A stretch of DNA of 64,000 nucleotides from Lagopus muta (taxonomy: Eukaryota; Chordata; Aves; Galliformes; Phasianidae), in the NCBI RefSeq assembly GCF_023343835.1, contig NC_064438.1, positions 16,845,077-16,909,076 of the forward strand, in the 5' to 3' direction. The notes beneath the pieces were generated by a model. That model was not told the DNA's origin and made no database searches. It was given only the letters and a program-made list of their open reading frames with translations. Shown piece by piece: positions 23,226-33,500 of this stretch (its first letter is position 1; each line of letters begins with the position of its first letter). Position numbers and translations under genes: made by a program.

Positions 23226-24127
23226 TCAGTGCTGACAGAGGAACAAGCGCAGCAGGAAGCATGCTCTACTTCTCCAGAGCCCATCTATGGACAGGACCCA
23301 TTGTCAGGGACACAGGGAGACCCACAGACTCCCTGTCCCCTGTCCCCGTGCCCCATCTCAGTGTCCCATGTCTGGTGACACACTCCCAGTACCTGTCCCC
23401 ACTAAATGCCCTCCCACCCATTGCTCCCAGCACCAGAGCCTGTGCCCTGGTGCAGGGCTGTGCTTACCTTTGGGGTTGAACACGGTGCAGGTTCTGTACC
23501 ATCGGCAGGGCTGCCTGCTGGCCCAGTTTGCATAGTTCCAGGAGCTCAGGTCCTCCCAGGATGTCTTCCATGACCCACCCTGTGGCGGCGGGGCTCAGCA
23601 TCCTGCACCCACCCCTGGCCAAGCCCTGGATGCCTGCTGGGTCCTGTTACCTTGCAACTGGTGACAGCCCTGATCCAGAGGTTGCAGTAGGTGTACGTGG
23701 CTGCCAGCTTCCTCAGCAGTTCGTTAGTGGCTGTGATGCGCACCAAGGCCAGCTGTCCCTTGTATATGTCCTGGCAGTAGGTCTGAAGGGCACAGATGAC
23801 GCTGGCAGCGCCCATGGGAGCCTGGCATCCTGCTGACCTCCCCATCCCTCTCAGCTGGGCACGCTTGTAGGTGCGCAATGCCTTCACCACCATGAAGCAC
23901 CACTTCTCTGCCTGCAGGTACCTCCACAGTGTGCCAGGAGGCTGAGGGTAGGGACAGGCTGGAGTGTCCCCTCTGGCCCCCCACCAACCCCAGTGCCCTG
24001 AGACTGGGGACAGGGGTGTCCTTGAGCTGTTCCCATTGTGTCCCTAGTGGTCCCTGAGCTACTCACTGGGGCAGAGGGCAGAAACCATGCCCAGCAGGGT
24101 CAGGACAAGGAGCAGGCCAGGCTACAT
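23226..24127 (-). pseudogene. PRG2/PRG3-like: PRG2/PRG3-like C-type lectin (major basic protein homolog), probably broken
   Basis: Four blocks on the minus strand look like the lectin domain of eosinophil major basic protein: AEKWCFMVVKALRTYKRAQ (about 23850-23908), YCQDIYKGQLALVRITATN to NLWIRAVTSCK (23651-23783), GGSWKTSWEDLSSWNYANWA to TCTVFNPK (23468-23579) and DGLWRSRACFLLRLFLCQH plus stop (23226-23284). A hydrophobic signal-peptide-like exon lies at about 24050-24125. Position agrees: human PRG3 and PRG2 sit between SLC43A3 and P2RX3. These proteins are granule lectins of eosinophils. The last three exons join in phase, but an intact model cannot be built at two places, the signal-peptide exon and the junction of the first two lectin blocks. 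I therefore call it a likely pseudogene. No acidic propiece was found. A rapidly evolving live gene with unusual exons remains possible. Confidence 0.55.
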
Positions 24128-24559
24128 TGTGGAGAGCCGTGGGGACATGGCAGGCCTGGAGGATCTCTTGCCCCATGGACCTGTGTTCCCTGGGATCATC
24201 TCAGGAGAGCCCTTGGCCAGCCCTGATGGTCCTCATGGCACCTGGTCTTCCATGCTACCCCATGTCCTTTGTCTCCTCTGGTGTCTCCAGCACCAGCCCT
24301 ACCCCTCCCTCCCAGCCCTCAGTCCCATCACTCCTGAGTCTCTGACCCCCATCATCCTCAGTGCCACCCATTCCCCGTGTCCCTCCTGCCACCCCCAGCC
24401 CTCAGCCACCCCTATGTCCCTCATGCTCTGTAGCCTCTTGCCATTCCCGGGGCCACATCTGGTTCTGTGCCACCCATGCCATCATGTACCTCCCACCACA
24501 TCCCCAGGGCATCACAGAACTGCATATACCAGATTCAGGGCTGTCTTTCCTCTGTTCCC

Positions 24560-25890
24560 CAGCTCCAGCCCAGCAGCACAGGGCTGTGTCCCCAGTGCCA
24601 TCCCTGTTCCTGTCCCTGCTCCTCACCTTGGGGCTCAGAGCTTCTGCCTGCCTTGGCCCTTATAGGGATGCTGGAGTCACATGTCCCCTGCAGCCTTGCA
24701 CCACCCCAGCCCTGGCCCAAGCCACCAACTGCCATAGGGTGGCCTGGAGGTACACAAGGGGTCAGGGGGCCCAGGTGCCATCATCCTTTAGGGTGGTCCT
24801 GTGTCCATTATTCAGCCACCTCATCTCCTACCATGACCCCTTTCCAATGCTGCCTGTTCCCTGCCACCCCATCCCTAAGCACTGCCACCCTGCCCCACAA
24901 CCCTGCTACTCCTTGGGGCACAAGACCATCACGGAATGGTCAGGAAAGTGGTTGTGCCCCTTTAGAGGGGGCAGTAGTTTGCCCAACAGCCCAAAGTACC
25001 AATTTGCCATTGCAGTAAGGGTGCTGCTGTCTCGTGCCCAAGTTAGGGGCATGGAGGGTCTGCATTCCCAGGCACAGCAGCATCTGGTGCATGTTAGTGA
25101 CATCTCCCTGTGGGCTCAGGGCATGGCAAGACACAGAAACAGAGGCACAGGGCTGCCTCAGTGGATGGTGGCATCTGGAGCCAATAGCAGCCATGGGCTG
25201 CCATGGGCTCCAAAACTGCAGAGGGAGGAAGTGACCTTGGACAAGTTGCCAAACTGTACCTGGTTCCCCTCAGGCCACCCCATGGCAGTTAGCGGCTTGG
25301 GGTTGCAGTGGAGCTGGGGCAGTGCACAGTGATAGGGGACATGTGGTTCCAGCATGTGTTCGGAGGCAAAGGGAAGATGCTGGGGGCTGCAGTGGGATCT
25401 TGTGGTGGTAGAGACTGCTTCCCCCATCCCAGGTCACCTCATGTCTCCTGCACCCATTAGAGCCCCCCACCCATTAACCCCACACACAGAGGGCACAGGC
25501 GTGGGGCTGCACACCAAGGCTTTATTGGGGTGAAGGTTCTCTGCATCCCCTCGGCCGGTTCTGAGGTGAGCCTGAAGGTACTGCTCTTCTCTGCCACTCC
25601 TGTGCTGCCTCCATGGCTCCCAGCTCCCTGTGCCACCCTATGTCCCTCACGTCCCTGCATCCCCACCATCACTCCTGACTCTCACCCCCAGCCCTTGACC
25701 CCTTTGTCACTCCTAGGCCCCTGGTGCCCATCCCCACTGCCACCCATTCCTGGTGTTCCCACAGCTACCCCCTGGTCCTCACCCACCCCCATACCAATCT
25801 CAGCAGCTTGGGGCTGTGTCCCCCCACTGTCCCCATTCCTGCTCCTCACCTTGGGGCTGGGGGCTTTGCATGCTGTGGCCTTATAGAAGC
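24560..25890. repeat. Mosaic of local direct and inverted duplications
   Basis: About 24565-24668 and 25798-25885 are similar in direct orientation, sharing GGGCTGTGTCCCC, CTGCTCCTCACCTTGGGGCT and CTTATAG. About 24661-24755 is similar to the reverse complement of about 25260-25360, sharing ACATGTCCCCT and ACTGCCAT(A/G)GGGTGGCCTG. A weaker third copy of the CCTTGGGGC segment lies near 24905. No transposon family is recognised. Confidence 0.6.
25521..25526 (-). terminator. P2RX3 poly(A) signal
   Basis: TTTATT on the + strand gives AATAAA on the minus strand, about 510 bp downstream of the P2RX3 stop codon; no nearer canonical signal was seen. Confidence 0.6.
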
Positions 25891-26034
25891 ACGGGAACAC
25901 GTTACACTCACACCCCATACACCTCCCCTGTCCCGTCCAAGTGACAGTGTGGTTAAGGAGTAGGACTGGGGGGCTCTGGAGAGGAGAGATCATGGGGCCA
26001 AATGCAGACAGGGACTGCGCCATGGCACCCAGAG

Positions 26035-29015
26035 CTAGAGGCCCAGGGAGAAGGTTCCTGAGTCAGTGGACTGCTTCTCCCGGCTCTGGTCCCCCAGGGC
26101 TCCTGGCACACAGCCTGTGGGGCTAGCAGGGGCTGGGGGCACACTGGCTTCTGGCACCTGTGGGACAGGGGATGGACATGAGGTCACTCCCTGTCCCATA
26201 GCCGTGGCACCCAGGGTGCTTAGGGGCTCTGGGATTGCCCCTCCATAGGGGTACCCAGCAGCCAACTGACCTCCTCAAACTTGCGGGCCTTGTAGTGCTC
26301 GGCGCCCTTCAGGAAGTTGAGCAGGATGATATCGCACAGCACCGTGCCCTAGGGGGCAACAGTAATGGGGAAAGGGCTGCGGGGTGCCTCCAACACCCCA
26401 CAGACCTCCAGGAATTAGGCTGCCATCACCTTTTCCATCACCCTGCTTTGTGGCAGTGGGATTTCCCTCCATCCTCCTTCCCACCGCTTTTGGGCATCAC
26501 CATGGCCCTCAGCCCTACGGCTGTGGGTTACCTGCTTGCCCCAGGGCTGAGGACTGCCTCAACTCACCACGCCGATGGAGGTGAAGGCAGCTACCGTGTT
26601 GATGAGGGTGGGCACAATGCCAAATTTCCCAGCCTGCGGGAAGGCAGAGAGCTGAGTCGGCACGGCTTCCACCTATGGCACCCATAGGTCCCTGGGATGC
26701 TGTGTCCATACGCACGTTGCCATACACCAACACGTCGAAGCGGATGCCGAAGGCCTTGGTGAGGGTGCGCAGCTCAGTGCCGTTGTGCCCACGATAGTAC
26801 CGTGCGTGCCTGCGTGGGACACGGCCGCCTGGCACCCCATGCTCTGCAGCTGTCCCCACGGCAGGCAGCCACACGTGGCCCTACCTGAAGTTGTAGCCAG
26901 GGGAGCCGGGGCTGTGCTGGGTGACACTGTCCAAGCGAGTGAAGGAGTAGCGGGGCAGGCACAGCTCCCAGGCGCGGTCCAGGTCGCACACCCAGCCGAT
27001 CTTGATGCCCAGCACCCCGCCCTGCCCAGCCGGCCGTGAGGGCAATGCGTCCTGTGCCACGTGGCCCCGTGTCCCTCCATCCATGTCCCACGTCCCCGTG
27101 TCCTTGCAGTACTATTTTCCCATGTCCTACATCCCTGCATCCCCACGGCTCACATTGCCACATCCCCACATCGCAAGCCCCTATGTTCCCACACGCCATG
27201 TCCCCCATTCCCACATTCATGAACACCACATCCCAGGTCTCCCTGGCTCTAAAACTCAAGTCACTACATCCCTTACCCTGTTGTCCTCACATCCCCTGTC
27301 CCCGTGTCCCGCATCCCCTTGTTCTCATGCCCCGCATCCCACATCCTTTGTGTCCCCAGCTCACGGTGGCAGCCAGCGAGGCGAAGTCCTGCCCGGCGAA
27401 GCGTGCCACGTCGCCCAGCCGCAGGATGGGGCACAGCGGCTGCTGCTCGGGATGGAAGCGGCAGCGCTGCAGCTCTCCTGCACTGACCTGGGGAGGCAGG
27501 TTGGCCCTGGGGGGGCACATGGCTGTGAGCCTCCAGCAGTGAGAACCCACCCTGTGTCCCCGCAGTGCCACTCACTTCTCGAAGCCAAACAGTGGGAAGC
27601 GGATGCTGTTCTTGATGAAGAGGGTGAAGTTTTCAGCCTCCAGCATCACAGGGCTGTGGGGAAAGAGGTGGTGGTCCTGAACGGGGCAGGGGGCACAGTG
27701 TTTTTCCCCTCTCCTGCTGCTGCACACTCACACATCGACGGTGTCCACCTCGGGTGGGCACCAGCCCCGGATCTCACAGGTGCGCAGGGTCACATTGTAG
27801 GGGACGCAGCGTCCCGTCAGCACCCCTGTGGCAATAATGCGGGTGAGCTCAAACTCCATGGTTTTGGGGATCTCCATCCCCCTCCAAAACTCACCACTGC
27901 CTGTGGTGCGGCCCTTCCCCTGACAGTCACGGTTGGATGCACACCGGTATGCGGCTTCACTCTGCGGAGAGGGGGGGTCAGTGGGTCAGAGGACACCGGT
28001 GCCCCCCATGCCACCCCCTGTGTCCCCATACCTCCGGGCAGATGCCCTGCTCCTGATTCTCCGTCAGGATCTGCTTGGTGACCACCACGAACACCGAAGT
28101 GCCCTGCGGTGACGGGGACACTATGTCACCACCACACCCCCACTCCCAACCCCGTGCCACTTGGGGATTATTGGGTTTATTTGAGATGAGGCTAGGAGGG
28201 CTCGGGGGGGTTTCCCACTGTCTCCTGCCTGTGGGGGGGTGACGTAGTCAGCTGTGTCCAGGACGCGGTTGCCATACTTCCCGATGCCCTTCACTTTAGT
28301 CACCACCGAGGACTCGATGACAGTGTCCCGCACCTGGTAGGCCTTCTCATGCAGGAACACCCAGCTGGTGGGTGGAGGGGTCAGCTGTGGGGACAGCCAG
28401 CTGGCTCCCTGCCACCTGCAGCCAGTCCTCCTGCCACCAGTCCTCTGACAGCCACTTGTCACCCGTCTGTGTCACCCCCTGGGGTTTAGCATGCTCCTCA
28501 GCACCCATCCCTACCTCTCCTCCCCGTCATCCATGCCAACAGCCACCCTCCCATCGCCTGCCCGTTGTGTCAACCTGATGTCCCCATCACAGACATGCTG
28601 CCAGCCACTTGCTGTCACCTTTCCCTCTCTGCCTGTAGCTGTCATCACTTCTCACAGCCCGGTTCCCACCCCCACTCCAGCGGGCAGCTGCCATTCCCAT
28701 GACACCCTCCTGACCTCACATCATGCACCCACCCAGTGTCCCCTCTTGGTGTCACCCTCCCGGTCCCCAGCTTGTCACCATAGCATCAGGGATGCTATGT
28801 AGACTGGGAGCATGTTCTGCCGAGGGGTGGGGAACACCAGCAGAGGAGTGGGGTCCCGGTGGGGGGGTCTCTCACCCGATGAAGTAGGAGAGGATGAGGA
28901 GCTGCACGACCCGGTTGACGACGCCCACCACCCAGCTCTTCACCACCACCGACTTGGTGGTCTCGTAGGAGAAGAAATCGGCCAGGCAGCGGGGCTGGAG
29001 GCGCGGGGGGGGCAT
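26035..29015 (-). CDS. P2RX3: P2X purinoceptor 3 (ATP-gated cation channel)
   Basis: Twelve exons: 28876-29015, 28229-28364, 28032-28103, 27895-27961, 27732-27825, 27576-27653, 27365-27506, 26885-27021, 26716-26809, 26568-26633, 26271-26348, 26035-26157; 1227 bp, 408 residues (human 397), phases consistent. The N-terminal segment ([18 protein letters not shown]) leads into TM1 ([12 protein letters not shown]). The ectodomain keeps ATP-binding residues: two lysines in VTKVKG, the NFR motif (GYNFR) and the lysine in [13 protein letters not shown]2 is [20 protein letters not shown] followed by [13 protein letters not shown]. The C-terminus ends [11 protein letters not shown], like mammalian P2X3. 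The channel opens to extracellular ATP in sensory neurons. The N-terminus is about 10 residues longer than in human. The intron after 28229 begins GC instead of GT. Confidence 0.96.
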
Positions 29016-29690
29016 GGGCAGCCGGACGGGGGCACGAGCAGGGGCTCTGCAAGGATACGGGCAGGGATAGAGGCAGTGGGAAGGGATAGAGGCAGGGAGC
29101 AGGTCAGGGATACAGGCAGCGGGCAGGGATGCGGGCAGATAGAGGCAGGGATGCGGGGATGTGGGCAGGGATGCGGGCGGGGTGGTGCAGAGGCAGAGGG
29201 GTGGGCACAGGACGCAGGGAGGGGGAGGGGGTGCAGGGGGAGATGGAGGGAGGGGGCATGGCTGGAAGGAGGAGGGAGGGGAAGGAAGACGTGGATGGGG
29301 GGAGGGGTGCGAGAGGCTACCTCGAGGAGGGCCCCCGGGCGGCGATCCTGCATGGGGTAGCCCCTCTCTGGGGCGCCCTGGGGGATGCTTTGGGCCCTCG
29401 GCACTTGGGGTGCTTCCATTTTGGGAGCGGGCCGCGCTGGGGGCGCAGTATGTGTGACTCGATTTTAGGGGTGCCCCACACTCGGGGTGCTCCCATTCTG
29501 GGCGTCCTCTGTGCTTGCGGACCCCGTGTTTGCCACCTCACGGTGTTTGGAGGTGTCCCATACCGGTGTGCTCTTTTTGAGGGTTCCCCTTGACGAGGGG
29601 TGTCCCATTTTGGGATGCGCCCCACTTCGGAGTGCCTTTTTTGGGGCGTACCCCACGTCGGGGCGCCATGTGCTGCGCAGAGCCGCCCTA
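29016..29690. other. Noncoding, upstream of P2RX3, with degenerate tandem repeats
   Basis: 29040-29330 is purine-rich with short imperfect repeats built on GCAGGGATGCGGGCA and GGGAGG. From about 29385 to 29670 a second degenerate array appears, with units like GGGGTGTCCCATTTTGGG alternating with CGCCCCACTTCGGAGTG. No gene is seen. Confidence 0.6.
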
Positions 29691-30552
29691 ACCCCCCGCC
29701 GCGGTGACGTCATGGGGATCACCCAGCGTCGGCCAATGGGGAGCAGCCCCCCCACTTCCCGGCTGGAGGCCTCCCGCCTCTCTGTGGTACCAGGTGAGAG
29801 AGACTGTCGCTTCGGGGAGCGGCCGCTCTAGCCTGCCCACTTTCCACTCCGCTGCCTCTATGCCGAGGAAAGCGCCGCTCGCCTTTAGCCTCAGTCCTCC
29901 ACGGCGCTCCATCGCGAGGCTCGTGCCGACGCGGCCGGGTCCTCCCTCCCCCCGCGATGGCTCCCAGAGAGGCCGGGCGGCGGCGCTTCTCTATGGCGGA
30001 AGTGGGGGCGGGTTCCGGCGGCGGCGCGGGAGGCGGTTGGGGGGGGGGAGGCGGCTTCGCGCGAGGTTCGTGTTGCGCAGGCGGGAAAAGCGGTGGCGGT
30101 GCGGGGGGGGGGGGGGGGCGGGAGCGAATTTGGGGGGCTGGAGAGGGGACAGAGAAAGGGGGGTTTTGGGGGGGTGATTTCGGGGGGGGTGATGTGGGGG
30201 TTGGGGGTAGCTGGTGGGAGCGTGGGGGTGACGGATGGGGGCGTGGGGCCTAGGGAGAGGGGTGGTGGAGACTGTGGGGGGCTGCCAGGGCCTCGTTGTA
30301 CCCCTTTCCACCGGGACGTGGCAGCCCGGGAAGCGGCGACCCCGGGGAGCCCCGGGAGAGGCTTGATGGGGGGACGTATTCTTGTGGGATCACGTTCCTC
30401 AGGGGGGGTTCACCTCCCCGTGCTCACTCTCGTTCCCCCTCCTCCCTACCCCCCAGCACCTCGCTGCTTGGTGGCAGCAGGGCATGCCGGCCTCGGTGGG
30501 GAGCTGAACTCCGGCCTCCTCCTGCCTGCCTGCGAGCCCGGCCCCCTTCGTC
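29690..30552 (+). promoter_or_regulatory. SSRP1 CpG-island promoter and 5' UTR
   Basis: A CpG island with a CCAAT box (GGCCAATGGGG near 29733) and a CGGAAGTG ETS-type site near 29997. A long G-run (about 30100-30118) and G-clusters to 30260 could form quadruplexes. The coding ATG at 30553 lies in an exon whose acceptor is probably the CCCCCCAG near 30455, so at least one untranslated exon lies upstream. Confidence 0.6.
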
Positions 30553-33500
30553 ATGGCTGACACACTGGAGTTCAACGAGATCTACCAGGAGGTGAAGGGA
30601 TCCATGGTGAGCAGCACCAGGGGCAACTCAGTGCTGGGGGCAGCTATCTGGGGTGCTGCCCGATGCCAGAAGTGCTCACCCCCATCTCATGGGCTGGAGG
30701 CACACGGTGCTGTGCGGCTCTGAGGCCTGGTCTCAGCTGTACACCCAGGGGTGCTGCAGTATGCTCCCCCCCATCCCTGCAGCTCTTCCACTGCCTTGTT
30801 CTGGCAGAGCATGTTTTGCTGAGCTCAACTGGAAATGGGAGCTGAGGCGCCTTGTTTCCAGAGCTGAAGCATTTTGGAGCATCAACAGGGGCTTTTAGTA
30901 GCAGCCTGTTGCGGAGCTAGCGAGGTTGTGGTTGGGAACGTGTCCAGGGGAAGGAATGCCAGCTGCAAGCGTTCACCCTTTTATGCAGTAGCTACTGCTG
31001 GGCAGCTGGGTGCTGTAAATCAGCCTGTTCCGGTGCTTGGGGGTGGGCAGTGTCATGCTGCAGTGATGTTGAGGATTTCTGGGTCACCCTGTGGCATTTG
31101 GGAGATTGTTTCTAAATGCCCGGTGGAGCTCTGGTACCGAGGCTGCTGGCAACCTGGCTGCCTGAATCCCAGCGGAAGGTGATAAGGAGTGCATGGAGAA
31201 CAGAAACTGTTGGGTGGCTGGGGAGTTCACTTCGTGTCCCCTGGGAGAGCTTAGCAGCTGTCTGTGCTGTGTGGAAGTTCCCCACCTTGGGCTGCTCCCC
31301 TCCATGTGCGTGGGGTGAGCTGCCTGTACCTCACACCTACCTCCCACCAGAATGATGGCCGGCTGCGGCTGAGTCGCCAGGGCGTCATCTTCAAGAACAG
31401 CAAGACGGGGAAGGTGGACAACATCCAGGCCTCAGAGTTGGCAGAGGGTGTGTGGCGGCGTGTGGCACTCGGTCACGGCCTCAAGCTTCTCACCAAGAAC
31501 GGCCATGTCTACAAATACGATGGTTTCCGGGAATCGGTGAGTCCGTGCCATCTCTGACTGTTGCCTGAGCCGTGCTGACCATCCTTTTTTTCAGGTAGCT
31601 TGTGCTACAGTCTCTTTGCTTGTCCTGTATCAGGCCATGCTGCCTGCAGGATCTGCCAGATCTCACAAAGCTGATCTCCTTGCCTTTAACAGCAGCTGTT
31701 GTCTGTTTTTCTCATCATGTACTGCGGGCAAGGTCCCAGTTATGGGCTCTGGGCCGTGCTGATGTGTACATGGCAGTTTCTGATGAGCATTCTCTGTTTC
31801 TCTGTTCCTTCCCACCTCATCGCAGGAGTTTGATAAGCTCTCAGATTTCTTCAAGGCACACTATCGTCTGGAGCTGGCCGAGAAGGACCTGTGTGTGAAG
31901 GGTTGGAACTGGGGCACAGTGAGGTTCGGAGGTGAGTTGCGGTAAGACAGGAACAGGCCAGTGGTGCTGCTGCTTGGGCAAGGGAATCTGTGCTGTGTGT
32001 AGGCCAAGGTGGTGGGGCTGGGTGGGAATCTGATGGCTGGGTCAGTGTCATTATCCCACCAGCACCCAGCTGTTGACAGCTTTAGATGCTCCTCTGGGAA
32101 ACTGCCCTGTTTTTAGTGCTGATACAACATGGACGTTGGTCATCCTAGGAAAGCAGGAGATACTTGCAGGCAGCACAGCATGTTCAGCGGGGTAGGCAGA
32201 AAATGTTCAACATAAAAGAGAAGTCTGCATGGAAGGTGTGAGCATCTAATAGAGCCTTCCAAATTCCTCAGGGAGCCAGAAGAGCTGGTGGATGTTCCTC
32301 CCTGGTCTGAGAGAGGAGGAAGAGCGGAATTAACAGCCTTTTTGTTTTTGATCAATATAATTCTCTGGAACTATAGCTGAGAGGAGAAAGCCTAGAGATT
32401 TGTGTGGAGAACATGGGAAGGGAGGGAGAGGGGAGGCATTTCTGGGTTTTGAGAGAAGAGCGATGATGCTGCTGGAGCGTGGATCTAGGATGGAACTCAC
32501 CGTGGGTCTGTGCAGCAGGGTGGACCTTAGGTTCTTATCCCTTCCACCTGCTGTAGGGCAGCTTCTCTCCTTTGACATCGGGGAGCAGCCAGTGTTTGAG
32601 ATCCCCCTCAGCAATGTCTCCCAGTGCACGACGGGCAAGAACGAAGTGACGCTGGAGTTCCACCAGAATGATGACGCTGAGGTCTCACTCATGGAGGTTC
32701 GCTTCTACGTGCCCCCTACCCAGGAGGATGGTGTTGACCCTGTGGAGGTGAGTGAGGCACAGTGAGGCACACTAGTTGGGCGCCCTCACCTAGTGCCTGA
32801 CCACAACTCCCTCTCCTTGTAGGCCTTTGCTCAGAATGTCCTCTCCAAGGCGGATGTGATCCAGGCAACTGGTGATGCCATCTGCATCTTCCGGGAGCTG
32901 CAGTGTTTGACGCCTCGTGGGCGATACGACATCCGCATCTACCCCACCTTCCTGCACCTCCATGGCAAAACCTTTGACTACAAAATCCCCTATACTACCG
33001 TGCTGCGCCTCTTCCTGCTCCCACACAAGGACCAACGGCAGATGTTCTTTGTGGTGAGGAGGGGTGGAGTTGTCCTCCCTTTCTCAGGAAATTGTTTCGA
33101 AGGATTTTGGGTCCTCACCTCCTCTTCTGTTTTCAGATTAGCCTGGATCCACCGATAAAGCAGGGCCAGACCCGCTACCACTTCCTTATCCTGCTTTTCT
33201 CCAAGGATGAAGACATCTCACTGACCCTCAACATGAATGAGTGAGTTCTTCTCGCCAGCCAACTTCCTTGACTCCTTCCCTGGACCTGGGTGTTGCGGGG
33301 AGAGCTAGTGTATGTATTGAATCTCCTTGCTCCTTGTTGTTGTCATTATCCTCTATTTCTGTCACGCAGGGAAGAGGTGGAGAAACGCTTCGAGGGGCGG
33401 CTCACTAAGAACATGTCAGGCTCCCTCTATGAGATGGTCAGCCGAGTTATGAAGGCACTGGTGAACCGCAAGATCACTGTGCCTGGCAACTTCCAGGGGT

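Noticed and set aside
24900-25100. Second lectin copy upstream of the PRG-like remnant
   Set aside because: A minus-strand stretch (NWYFGLLGKLLPPL) faintly recalls lectin spacing, but cysteines and splice signals are missing; nucleotide similarity is limited to short duplicated segments.
30098-30260. Possible telomere-like or special G-rich element
   Set aside because: The G-runs lack a TTAGGG unit and are typical of avian CpG-island introns; kept only as a quadruplex possibility in the SSRP1 promoter entry.
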